This document shows positions 35,935-43,321 of a stretch of DNA of 64,000 nt, in pieces; within the stretch, counting starts at the first letter, position 1, and each line of letters opens with the position of its first letter. A program made the position numbers and the translations under genes. Below the pieces are notes generated by a model. That model ran no database searches. It was not told the origin of the DNA and saw only the letters and a program-made list of their open reading frames with translations. This DNA is from Ochrobactrum quorumnocens (GTDB lineage: Bacteria; Pseudomonadota; Alphaproteobacteria; Rhizobiales; Rhizobiaceae). The stretch covers positions 1,307,501-1,371,500 of the forward strand of contig NZ_CP022603.1 in assembly GCF_002278035.1 (NCBI RefSeq), written 5' to 3'.

Positions 35935-36747
35935 CTATTTCAACATCGCATCAGCGACTTCAAGCAGCGCTGCCTTCACATCCGGCTCATCGGTCAGCGG
36001 CTCAATCATCGCCGCACGCGCGGCCTCGCGTTGCGACATGCCAGCATCAATCAACGATGCGCAGTAAACCAGCAAACGCGTTGAAACGCCTTCTTCCAGA
36101 TCGTGTCCTTTTAGTCCACGCAACCGATGGGCAAGCGCCACAAGCGGCACGACCTTATGCGCATCAAGGCCGCTTTCGGCACTCACCACTGCAATTTCCT
36201 GTTCTTTGGGCAGGAAATCGAATTCGATCGCCACGAAACGCTGACGCGTACTCGGTTTCAATGATTTGAGCAGGTTCTGATAGCCGGGATTATATGACAC
36301 AACGAGCATGAAGCGATCCGGCGCTTCAAGCAATTCGCCGGTGCGCTCCAGCGGCAGAATGCGGCGATCGTCAGTTAGTGGATGCAGCACCACGGCCACG
36401 TCCTTGCGTGCCTCCACAATCTCGTCGAGATAGCAAATGCCGCCCTCACGCACCGCACGGGTTAATGGTCCATCCACCCAATGAGTGTCTCCGCCTTTAA
36501 GCAGATAGCGTCCGGTCAGATCTGCAGCCGCAAGATCGTCATGACAAGAAACAGTCGAGAGTGGCAGGCCGAGCCTTGCTGCCATGTGACTGACGAAACG
36601 TGTCTTTCCGCACCCCGTCGGACCTTTAAGAAGCAATGGCAGCTTGCGCTTCCATGCCAGTTCAAACAAGGCGCATTCATTGCCGGATGGGCTGTAAGCG
36701 GGGATGGATGCATTGATTGTTTCAATATTCTTGAGAACGCTATTCAT
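35935..36747 (-). CDS. norQ: NorQ, MoxR-type AAA ATPase
   Basis: A 270-residue AAA+ protein with Walker A GPTGCGKTR near residue 40, Walker B ICYLDEI near 110, sensor VVSYNPGYQ near 148 and an arginine-rich tail. NorQ and the VWA protein NorD insert the non-heme iron of NorB. A good AGGAAAA site precedes the ATG. Confidence 0.93.
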   Translation of the reverse strand: MNSVLKNIETINASIPAYSPSGNECALFELAWKRKLPLLLKGPTGCGKTRFVSHMAARLGLPLSTVSCHDDLAAADLTGRYLLKGGDTHWVDGPLTRAVREGGICYLDEIVEARKDVAVVLHPLTDDRRILPLERTGELLEAPDRFMLVVSYNPGYQNLLKSLKPSTRQRFVAIEFDFLPKEQEIAVVSAESGLDAHKVVPLVALAHRLRGLKGHDLEEGVSTRLLVYCASLIDAGMSQREAARAAMIEPLTDEPDVKAALLEVADAMLK

Positions 36748-36771
36748 GGCAGTTTTCCTATTTTCTACGAA

Positions 36772-36799
36772 AAAAGCCCCACCTTCCGGCAGGGCTTTT
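36772..36799 (-). terminator. Terminator-like hairpin between norB and norQ
   Basis: On the minus strand AAAAGCCC pairs with GGGCTTTT around a 12-base loop and is followed by two more T residues, the form of an intrinsic terminator. It lies 8 bp after the norB stop and 25 bp before norQ, so it may partly stop transcription and keep norQD below norCB. Confidence 0.7.
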
Positions 36800-36806
36800 G
36801 CGTCGA

Positions 36807-38153
36807 TTATTCAGCAGGCTGCACGAAACCAGAGGTGTTTTCGCGGCGCCCCTTGCCCGGAACCAGAACGGCCCAGATGAACATAAAGGCCGAAATTACA
36901 ACCACGATGCCAGAGCCAAGACGCATCCAGTAAAACAGCGCCAGCTGGTCCTGCACGACCATGAAGCTCTCGCCCAGAACACGCTGCAGATGGGTCTGCA
37001 CCACGCCTGCAAAAGTGAGCGCAAAGGTCATGACAGACATCGCCGTGCACATGGCCCAAAAGCTCACCATGGAGAGCATTTGATTGTAAGGCGCACGTCC
37101 GCGCAGCTCGGGGATCGCATAGGCCATGACTGCGAGATTTAGCATGACATAAGCGCCGAAGAAGGCGAGGTGCCCGTGGGCGGCGGTAAGCTGTGTGCCG
37201 TGGGTGTAATAGTTGACCGACGACAGCGTGTGCAGAAAGCCCCATACGCCTGCGCCAAAGAAAGCCATCACCGAGCAACCAATCGACCAGAGAAGAGCTG
37301 CACGGTTTGGATGTTTGCGACCAGCCTTCCATGTCATCATGAAAGTGAAGATGACCATAGTGAAGAACGGAGCGACTTCCAGCGTCGAGAACAGCGAACC
37401 GATCCACTGCCAGTAGCCCGGCGCGCCGATCCAGTAATAATGGTGACCTGTTCCCAAAATACCCGAGAACAGGGCCAGCCCGACGATGACATAAAGCCAC
37501 TTTTCGACGACTTCGCGGTCGATACCGTTGAGCTTGATCATCAGGAAGGCGAGGATCGACGCCATGATAAGTTCCCACACGCCTTCAACCCAGAGATGAA
37601 TCACATACCACCAGTAGAGCTTGTCGATGGCGAGGTTGACCGGGTTATAGAAGGCAAAGAGGAAGAACAGCGCCAGCCCCCACAGACCAAACAGCAGAAT
37701 GTTGGTGACTGTCGTCTTTCGGCCCTTCAATGCTGTCAGCGTGATGTTGAATAGGAATATCAGGCAGACGACGAGTATGCCGACCTTGATGATGAATGGC
37801 TGCTCGAGAAACTCGCGGCCTTCATGGATCTTGAAGAGATAGCCCACCACCGCAATGCCAGCCGCAACAAAGAACAGCCAGAACTGGATGACGGCAAGCT
37901 TGGTACTGTAGAGTTCGGTCTCCGTCTCTTCAGGCAGCAGATAATAGGTCGACCCCATGAAACCCATCAACAGCCAGACGACCAGCGCATTGGTATGGAT
38001 CATGCGAACAATATTGAAGGGCAGAAGCTCGGAGAGCGTATTGGGCAGGACATAGATCGTCCCGGCAAGAACACCGAACGCAACCTGGGCTACGAACAGG
38101 ACGAGCGCTCCATAAAAATAGAGCATCGCGACCTTTTGGCTTTCATATTTCAT
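36807..38153 (-). CDS. norB: Nitric oxide reductase large subunit NorB
   Basis: A 448-residue heme-copper oxidase-like subunit with about 12 helices. It has the His ligands expected for two b hemes and the non-heme iron (IHTNALVVWLLMGFMG near residue 53, HLWVEGVWELI near 190 with the essential glutamate, GTGHHYYWIG near 242 and HGHLAFFGAYVMLNLAVM near 332). It reduces two NO to N2O in the inner membrane using electrons from NorC. It follows norC by 27 bp. Confidence 0.96.
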   Translation of the reverse strand: MKYESQKVAMLYFYGALVLFVAQVAFGVLAGTIYVLPNTLSELLPFNIVRMIHTNALVVWLLMGFMGSTYYLLPEETETELYSTKLAVIQFWLFFVAAGIAVVGYLFKIHEGREFLEQPFIIKVGILVVCLIFLFNITLTALKGRKTTVTNILLFGLWGLALFFLFAFYNPVNLAIDKLYWWYVIHLWVEGVWELIMASILAFLMIKLNGIDREVVEKWLYVIVGLALFSGILGTGHHYYWIGAPGYWQWIGSLFSTLEVAPFFTMVIFTFMMTWKAGRKHPNRAALLWSIGCSVMAFFGAGVWGFLHTLSSVNYYTHGTQLTAAHGHLAFFGAYVMLNLAVMAYAIPELRGRAPYNQMLSMVSFWAMCTAMSVMTFALTFAGVVQTHLQRVLGESFMVVQDQLALFYWMRLGSGIVVVISAFMFIWAVLVPGKGRRENTSGFVQPAE

Positions 38154-38180
38154 ATCATAAAACTCCGTTCATCCCGCGCC

Positions 38181-38633
38181 TCAGCCAGCCTCATTGGGCG
38201 GCCAGTTCTGCGTCTTGATGCGGCTTGTCCATTCAAGGAAATCCGCCAGATCGTTGAGTTCCTGTTCGCTCAGGTTGAACTGTGGCATCTGACGACGCCC
38301 CTCAATTCCCGTGGGCTGCGCTTGCATCCAGGCCTTCATCGTCTCGCGTGCACCTTCGGGGTCATCCTCGCCGCCGTAACGCTTCCAGACATTGCCGAGC
38401 TCAGGTGCGAAATAGGCCCCCTCGCCCAAAAGCGTGTGGCAATTGATGCAGGAGTTTTTCTCCCAGATGTGCTTTCCACGTGCGACCGCTTCGGTCAGCG
38501 TCGATTCATCTGTGGACGTGGTTTTCATGTAGTAATGGCTGTGCGCCGTCAGTCCCACGAAGATCGCGAAAAAGAAAATAGAACCGCCGTAGAAGACGTT
38601 TCGGGCGCCGGTCTTGGTTAGGCGTTCTGCCAT
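38181..38633 (-). CDS. norC: Nitric oxide reductase cytochrome c subunit NorC
   Basis: 150 residues with one N-terminal membrane anchor (residues about 13-30) and a single c-type heme site SCINCHTLLGEG (Cys62, Cys65, His66); the distal methionine is in RQMPQF near residue 118. It feeds electrons to NorB. It is the first gene of the norCBQD operon, and an NnrR-type box lies 129 bp upstream of its start. Confidence 0.95.
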   Translation of the reverse strand: MAERLTKTGARNVFYGGSIFFFAIFVGLTAHSHYYMKTTSTDESTLTEAVARGKHIWEKNSCINCHTLLGEGAYFAPELGNVWKRYGGEDDPEGARETMKAWMQAQPTGIEGRRQMPQFNLSEQELNDLADFLEWTSRIKTQNWPPNEAG

Positions 38634-38761
38634 CCCCTTCGTCCTTTCACTGGCCGAAGGCGGAGCCCCGGCATCTCATCCCCCGTCGATGGTGCGGCTG
38701 GTCAATCCCCTCGCCAGCATCACGGGACTGCACCCTTCTATCGAGCGGTGAAAAGACATCT

Positions 38762-38775
38762 TTGCGTTTTGGCAA
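38762..38775. promoter_or_regulatory. NnrR-type box upstream of norC
   Basis: TTGCGTTTTGGCAA has the dyad TTGCG-N4-GGCAA. It is nearly the same as the box at 39912-39925 and differs from the TTGAT-type FNR boxes, which suggests a nitric-oxide-responsive NnrR site for nor. Confidence 0.75.
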
Positions 38776-38788
38776 AGACTGGAGCATT

Positions 38789-38830
38789 TACAGCGGTTCC
38801 AGCTAATATTGAATCGTTGGGACCGCTGTA
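38789..38830. repeat. 42-bp palindromic repeat, copy 1
   Basis: TACAGCGGTTCC ... GGGACCGCTGTA around an AATATTGAATCGTTGG core. A second copy is at 40408-40449; the pair brackets norEF and the 51-residue gene. Confidence 0.75.
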
Positions 38831-38891
38831 ACTATTTGTTTTCACGCATTTCCGAACGCAAAACCGGTTCCCACTTTTTCTGGAAATGCTT

Positions 38892-38990
38892 TAGAGCGCA
38901 TCCCGAAAAGTGTGAAACGGTTTTCGGGATGCGCTTTAAAACAGATAATTAGAGTGCCAATCTGATCCGATCAGATCGAAACGCACTCTA
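38892..38990 (+). repeat. Intergenic palindromic repeat (about 100 bp)
   Basis: Best-preserved copy: AGAGCGCATCCCGAAAAGTG pairs with a later CTTTTCGGGATGCGCT-like arm, followed by CTGATCCGATCAGATCG and a closing GCACTCT. It is inverted relative to the copy at 40239-40341. A shorter related unit (CGCAAAACCGGTTCCCAC) lies just before it at about 38850-38890. The 38634-39028 gap holds only these repeats and the NnrR-type box. Confidence 0.75.
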
Positions 38991-39028
38991 AGCAAAAACT
39001 GCGCAAAACAATGAGATTGTATGGTTGT

Positions 39029-39304
39029 TCAAAGAAGGAAGCGGACTGCTACAGAGCGCATGAGGGCGAGTATAAGCAGCACAGCCGGCCAAGCCAGCAA
39101 GGCAAGCTTCAACGCGCCTCTGGTGGCGCGCATTTCCATGAAATCGAGAACGACGAACCAGCCTTTTGCAAAGGCAAGAATCAGAACAGCGATGATTGCG
39201 GCAAGCATGCTGGCGCTCAAACTGGCAATCAGCGCACCACTCATTGCAAGCGCCAGCAAAATGAGAAGTGTGCGGTTGAGGGCCCTGTACTCTCGGTTTC
39301 TCAT
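39029..39304 (-). CDS. norF: NorF-like small membrane protein
   Basis: 91 residues with three hydrophobic helices and the KGWFVVLDFMEMR segment typical of the cytochrome oxidase subunit IV-like/NorF group. It lies 9 bp after norE and is thought to assist nitric oxide reductase function. A GAGGTGA site precedes the ATG. Confidence 0.82.
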   Translation of the reverse strand: MRNREYRALNRTLLILLALAMSGALIASLSASMLAAIIAVLILAFAKGWFVVLDFMEMRATRGALKLALLAWPAVLLILALMRSVAVRFLL

Positions 39305-39313
39305 TTCGTCACC

Positions 39314-39877
39314 TCACGCAAGATAAAGAACCGGGAACATAACCAGCCAGACAAGGTCAATCGCGTGCCAGAGCGTGCTGATAAGCAGAACATTGGAAGC
39401 GGATGGACGCCACGCGACCAGCGCCAAAATGATTGAGCCAAACAGCACATGCATGAGATGAAAGCCGGTGAGGAGAAAGTAGAGCTCGAAAAACGCCCCC
39501 ACAGCTTCGTCGCCCACAAACTGGATTTCGTGCGAGTATTCGACGAATTTGAGGGCCACAAATACAAGACCAAAAACCGCTGCCCCCAACAGCGGGCGTC
39601 TTGCTTTCTTTGCATTATGTCGTTGCCGCACAGCGATTGCAGCCTGCCAGCCGCTTATCAGCAGCACGATCGTGTTGATTGCAGCAAGACCGGGGCTGAG
39701 ATGCGCCCGCAATTGCGCCACACCGTCTGAATTGATGATCGACATCACCATGAAGGCGATCAGCAAAATTGCAAAAGTGACAAGTTCGCTCCAGACGAGA
39801 ATCCAGAGAAGAAGATTATCCTCCGGTTCATCGTCTGAAATCGTTGCCGCGAAGGCTGTGTCTTCTGTTTCAAGCAT
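39314..39877 (-). CDS. norE: NorE, heme-copper oxidase subunit III-like protein
   Basis: 187 residues with five hydrophobic helices: LLLWILVWSELVTFAILL near residue 22, NTIVLLISGWQAAIAV, EYSHEIQFVGDEAVGAFFELYFLLTGFHLMHVLFG near residues 112-147, and STLWHAIDLVWLVMFPVLYL. These are subunit III signatures. NorE is non-essential but improves NO reduction in other denitrifiers. It is divergent from a 51-residue membrane protein across an NnrR-type box. Confidence 0.88.
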   Translation of the reverse strand: MLETEDTAFAATISDDEPEDNLLLWILVWSELVTFAILLIAFMVMSIINSDGVAQLRAHLSPGLAAINTIVLLISGWQAAIAVRQRHNAKKARRPLLGAAVFGLVFVALKFVEYSHEIQFVGDEAVGAFFELYFLLTGFHLMHVLFGSIILALVAWRPSASNVLLISTLWHAIDLVWLVMFPVLYLA

Positions 39878-39911
39878 GGGGCATGCCTAGCCCGCTCATC
39901 CCCCATCTTCT

Positions 39912-39925
39912 TTGCGTTTTGACAA
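39912..39925. promoter_or_regulatory. NnrR-type box between norE and small membrane protein gene
   Basis: TTGCGTTTTGACAA, with arms TTGCG and GACAA, differs by one base from the norC box (38762-38775). It lies 35 bp upstream of norE and 55 bp upstream of the small gene at 39980, so it could serve both. Confidence 0.75.
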
Positions 39926-39979
39926 AGAAAAATCATGTGCGTGGAGGCATCGTTCCTTTTCAAACCAAGGAATCTTTCA

Positions 39980-40135
39980 ATGACGGATGCACAGATCGGA
40001 CTCATGGTTGCCACGCCTGCAATCATCGCCTTTTCGCTGGTTCTCTATCGAATGGGGGCCTTGCAGGGCGCGGGCACGCTTTCAGCGGTTGCAGCATCTA
40101 TCGTGATTGCTGTCGTCCTGTTCTTTGGTCAATAA
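39980..40135 (+). CDS. 51-residue two-helix membrane protein in the nor regulon
   Basis: A small protein (MTDAQIGLMVATPAIIAFSL then two-helix pattern ending IVIAVVLFFGQ). Two hydrophobic segments of about 18 residues are split by YRMGALQGAG. The ATG has an AAGGA site, and an NnrR-type box lies 55 bp upstream. I recognise no family. Its position suggests an accessory or assembly subunit for NO reductase, which is inference. Confidence 0.65.
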   Translation: MTDAQIGLMVATPAIIAFSLVLYRMGALQGAGTLSAVAASIVIAVVLFFGQ

Positions 40136-40238
40136 AGCACTTCTAGTTTATGATGAATCATAGGAAATGCATCTCACTGTTTGTTTCTACGTATGTCTTT
40201 ATCCCAAAAATGCTTCGCACTTTTTGAAGGCATGCTTT

Positions 40239-40341
40239 AGAGCGCGTTTCGATCTGATTGGATCAGATCGGCGCTCTAATTATCTGCTTTAACGCGCAGC
40301 TTTATCCGAAAACCGTTTCACACTTTTCGGGATGCGCTCTA
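40239..40341 (-). repeat. Intergenic palindromic repeat (about 100 bp), inverted copy
   Basis: Reads as the reverse complement of the copy at 38892-38990 with small changes (AGAGCGCGTTTCGATCTGATT at the left and CTTTTCGGGATGCGCTCT at the right). A shorter related unit precedes it at 40200-40238. The 40136-40569 gap holds these repeats, the second 42-bp repeat and a candidate FNR-type box. Confidence 0.75.
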
Positions 40342-40407
40342 GTAGCGGGGCCGAAATTGATCCAGAACAAGGCAGCTCTGTCAGAAAGCCATTACAGTGG
40401 CTCCAGT

Positions 40408-40449
40408 TACAGCGGTTCTAGTTAATATTGAATCGTTGGAACCGCTGTA
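40408..40449. repeat. 42-bp palindromic repeat, copy 2
   Basis: TACAGCGGTTCT ... GGAACCGCTGTA around the same AATATTGAATCGTTGG core as copy 1 at 38789-38830, in the same reading direction. Confidence 0.75.
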
Positions 40450-40463
40450 ATTCTTTGTCTTGT

Positions 40464-40477
40464 TTGAGATGCATCAA
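40464..40477. promoter_or_regulatory. FNR/NnrR-type box upstream of DUF2249 operon
   Basis: TTGAGATGCATCAA differs from TTGAT-N4-ATCAA by one base and lies 93 bp before the DUF2249 gene start at 40570. Confidence 0.6.
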
Positions 40478-40569
40478 AGCAGCATCGCATCGATCAGTTT
40501 ACAAAAGCTGTCATGGTGACGCTGGCTGTCGTCATCATCTTTCGGCAGTGACGGCCTTGGAAAACTATA

Positions 40570-40854
40570 ATGTCAATCGAACGTGTTGCGGTAAATCCTG
40601 TCATCGACGAGCGCACCATTCCGCCCATCACACGACATGCGACCATTTTTTCCATGATTGATGCGCTTGAACCGGGCGATGCGCTGGAGATCGTCAACGA
40701 TCATGACCCAGTGCCATTGCGCCGCCAGCTCGAGGCCCGCAATCCCGGCGATTTTTCCTGGGTCTATAAGGAGACCGGTCCTGTCTGGCGTGTCGAAATT
40801 GCACGGCGCAAGCTTCATGGTTCAGACCATGAGTGCACTTGCGGTAATCACTAA
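40570..40854 (+). CDS. DUF2249 domain protein
   Basis: 94 residues: FSMIDALEPGDALEIVNDHDPVPL near residues 26-50 and GDFSWVYKETGPVWRVEI near 60-78 are the DUF2249 pattern, and the tail HGSDHECTCGNH carries possible metal ligands. DUF2249 proteins occur with denitrification and hemerythrin-like genes; the function is unknown. First gene of a four-gene run to 43115. Confidence 0.85.
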   Translation: MSIERVAVNPVIDERTIPPITRHATIFSMIDALEPGDALEIVNDHDPVPLRRQLEARNPGDFSWVYKETGPVWRVEIARRKLHGSDHECTCGNH

Positions 40855-40874
40855 CCTATTCATGAAGGGTTGAG

Positions 40875-42242
40875 ATGATCGGTGCCGCGCTTTCCCGCTG
40901 GACTCTGTCCTATTTTGCAGCCTCTCTCGTCTTCCTCACAGCTGGGGTCGGATTGATGGCAGGCGGTTTCGGCTATCCGTTTCATGGAATTCGGGCACCG
41001 GAAACTCTCATCCTCGTCCATATCATCGCTATCGGCTGGCTGGCATTGCTGATGAGTGGCGCATTGTTGCAGTTCGTGCCGGTCCTGGTTGCAAAGCCCC
41101 TTTGGGGAAGTTCCGCACAGCTGCCAGCACTTTTGCTGTTGCTCACAGGACTGACCGGACTGCTTTTCGGCTTTGCAGGCATGTCTGGACTGCTCGAAAA
41201 TTCGGTTTGGCTGCTTCCCATGTCGGGTCTGCTTTTAATCGCAGGCTTTTCGCTGATCGTTCTGATGCTTGGGGTGACAATCTGGAAAGCGCGACCCATT
41301 ACGTTGCCCACACGCTTCGTCGCCATTGGCATCAGCTGCCTGCTGATCGTTGCCTGTCTTGGAGGGCTTTATACCTTAGTTCTTTCAGGGGTGATCGAGC
41401 AGGTTATCGCTCTTGATATCGCCGGATCGACCATATCAATTCATGCGGTGCTGGCACTTGGCGGCTGGATGACTTTTACAGCCATGGGTGTGAGCTATCG
41501 GTTGCTCACCATGTTCATGCTTTCGCCGGACAGCAACACGAAGCGCACCAGGCTTTTATGGTGGTTGGGTCTTGTTGCATTGACAATGCTTGGCCTCGGC
41601 GTCGCACTTGTTGCTTTCAGTGTCAGTCAACCTGAAATCACACTATCGACCGCGCTCGTTCCGGGTATCGTCTGCATTTTTCTTTATACTCTCGATGTGC
41701 GCGCGATTTATCAGCGGCGCAAACGCAAGACGATTGAATTGAACAGTGCCGCCAGCATTTCTGCATTTGCAGCATTGCTGATTTCGATGGTGCTTGCGCT
41801 GACAATGCTCTTTACCGGCATGACCGAGAAGATGGTTGCCGCCCTCGTTTATCTGTTTGTCTTCGGTTGGCTTTCAGGCCTGAGCCTCGCACAGCTTTAC
41901 AAGATCGTTCCGTTTCTCACCTGGCTCGAATGCTACGGACCCGTCATGGGCCGCGTGCAGACGCCACGTGTGCAGGACATGGTGCGTGAGCAACATGCCC
42001 GCTACTGGTTCATCCTTTATTATGGGAGCGTTGGGTTCAGCACCTTGGCCCTGATCGCCGACTATCCAACCATTTTTAGGCTGTCATCTTCACTTACCCT
42101 CATTACCATTCTGGCTTTGAGCATTCACTTTATCCGCGCCCGGCGGCTTCTGGACGTACCGACCAGTTTGCGCCTGCCCAATGGCGTGGCGCTACCCAAC
42201 CTTATCCATGCCGGTACGCACGTACTCAGGAGGTCGAAATGA
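40875..42242 (+). CDS. 12-helix membrane protein of the denitrification cluster
   Basis: 455 residues with about 12 hydrophobic helices. Two His-containing helices, VHIIAIGWLALLMSGALLQF near residue 48 and IHAVLALGGWMTFTAMGVSY near residue 192, resemble heme-binding helices of heme-copper oxidase subunit I and of NnrS-type proteins, but I cannot place it in a named family with certainty. Co-occurrence with DUF2249 genes suggests a role in NO metabolism or heme/copper handling. An AAGGG site precedes the ATG; its stop overlaps the next start. Confidence 0.7.
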   Translation: MIGAALSRWTLSYFAASLVFLTAGVGLMAGGFGYPFHGIRAPETLILVHIIAIGWLALLMSGALLQFVPVLVAKPLWGSSAQLPALLLLLTGLTGLLFGFAGMSGLLENSVWLLPMSGLLLIAGFSLIVLMLGVTIWKARPITLPTRFVAIGISCLLIVACLGGLYTLVLSGVIEQVIALDIAGSTISIHAVLALGGWMTFTAMGVSYRLLTMFMLSPDSNTKRTRLLWWLGLVALTMLGLGVALVAFSVSQPEITLSTALVPGIVCIFLYTLDVRAIYQRRKRKTIELNSAASISAFAALLISMVLALTMLFTGMTEKMVAALVYLFVFGWLSGLSLAQLYKIVPFLTWLECYGPVMGRVQTPRVQDMVREQHARYWFILYYGSVGFSTLALIADYPTIFRLSSSLTLITILALSIHFIRARRLLDVPTSLRLPNGVALPNLIHAGTHVLRRSK

Positions 42243-42778
42243 CATTATCCATCCAGGAAATCGCTCATCGTGAGCTGGATGTGCGCCCCTTGCTCAAAAG
42301 TGGTGTGGAACCCTTTCAGGCAATCATGGATGCCACGGAAAATCTGCTGCCCGGCCAGAGCCTTTTGCTTGTAACCCCCTTCAAACCAGTACCGCTCTTT
42401 GCGGTCATGGAACGAAAAGGCTTCCTTGCTGAACCACAGCCAATTGGCGAGGGTGACTGGCAAACGCTCTTTTCTCCATCGCAAGAAGTGGTCCCGCAAA
42501 TACAGCTTTCAAACAATGTGGGATCGCCTGATATCTGGCCTGAGCCTTCGCAATATCTCGATTGTTCAGACATGCAACCACCCGAACCGATGGTTCATAT
42601 TCTGGCAGAACTCGAACGCATGCTAGGCGGCGAGGTCTTGTTCGCTCTGCTTCACCGCGAGCCACTCTTCCTGTTTCCAGAGCTTGAAAGGCGCGGCCAT
42701 GAATGGGTCGGCAACTTCGATGAAACCGGCAGTGCCTATCGTATCATGATCCGCGTGGGCCAAGAGCGACAAGCGTGA
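42239..42778 (+). CDS. Tandem DUF2249 protein
   Basis: 179 residues holding two DUF2249-like units: residues about 12-80 (ELDVRPLLKSGVEPFQAIMD, LLVTPFKPVPLFAVMERKGF) and about 105-172 (LDCSDMQPPEPMVHILAELE, FALLHREPLFLFPELERRG, ETGSAYRIMI). The start overlaps the membrane-protein stop (ATGA). Function unknown; probably acts with the other DUF2249 protein. Confidence 0.8.
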   Translation: MTLSIQEIAHRELDVRPLLKSGVEPFQAIMDATENLLPGQSLLLVTPFKPVPLFAVMERKGFLAEPQPIGEGDWQTLFSPSQEVVPQIQLSNNVGSPDIWPEPSQYLDCSDMQPPEPMVHILAELERMLGGEVLFALLHREPLFLFPELERRGHEWVGNFDETGSAYRIMIRVGQERQA

Positions 42779-42788
42779 GGACAAAGCC

Positions 42789-43115
42789 ATGCAAAGCGAA
42801 AATGATGTCCAACTCGAATATGCCATCCTCAAGGCGCTACGGCTGATACTAGATCCGGAGCTGGGCGTTAATCTGGTGGATCTGGGCATGATCTACCACA
42901 TCGAGGTCGCAGACGACGGAACGATCAATGTAGAGATGACAACGACGACACCCGGTTGCCCCGCCGCAGGATTTCTTACGCAAGCCGTGCAAACATGCGT
43001 GGAAGCTGTCGACGGCGTTTCACGCGCCAATGTCGAACTGACATATGAACCAGCATGGGTGCCTGAGATGGCACAGCCGGAAGTTCAATCTCGTTTCACG
43101 GGCCGTCCTTTATAA
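42789..43115 (+). CDS. MIP18/DUF59 family protein
   Basis: 108 residues: ILKALRLILDPELGVNLVDLGMIY near 12-36 and TTTTPGCPAAGFLTQAV near 55, with the conserved cysteine. DUF59 proteins help in iron-sulfur cluster assembly. It ends the DUF2249 operon; the IS6-type element begins 13 bp after its stop and separates it from the terminator at 46986. Confidence 0.85.
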   Translation: MQSENDVQLEYAILKALRLILDPELGVNLVDLGMIYHIEVADDGTINVEMTTTTPGCPAAGFLTQAVQTCVEAVDGVSRANVELTYEPAWVPEMAQPEVQSRFTGRPL

Positions 43116-43120
43116 TAGCG

Positions 43121-43128
43121 CATAATAG
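43121..43128. repeat. Imperfect 8-bp target duplication of IS6-type element
   Basis: CATAATAG stands just left of the left terminal repeat and CCTAATAG (46955-46962) just right of the right one: 7 of 8 bases agree. IS6-family elements make 8-bp duplications. Confidence 0.6.
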
Positions 43129-43192
43129 GGCTCTGTTGCAAAAGCTTTGCCGATGTCCGAAAGAATGCTGACAATTTTCAGCGAGACTTTCG

Positions 43193-43280
43193 ATGAGCTA
43201 TTTCTACTGGCGCCATTTTCAGGGTGACGTGATTTTATGGGCGGTACGGTGGTATTGCCGCTATGGGATTAGCTATCGCG
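43193..43280 (+). pseudogene. N-terminal remnant of IS6-family transposase
   Basis: Reads MSYFYWRHFQGDVILWAVRW then YCRYGISYR, the usual start of an IS6-type transposase, then loses similarity at about 43280. Only about 29 codons remain; the matching end is at 46670-46901. Confidence 0.7.
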
Positions 43281-43321
43281 TTGAGTCCGACCAATCATTC
43301 CAATGCCTGGCAATCAGCAAT

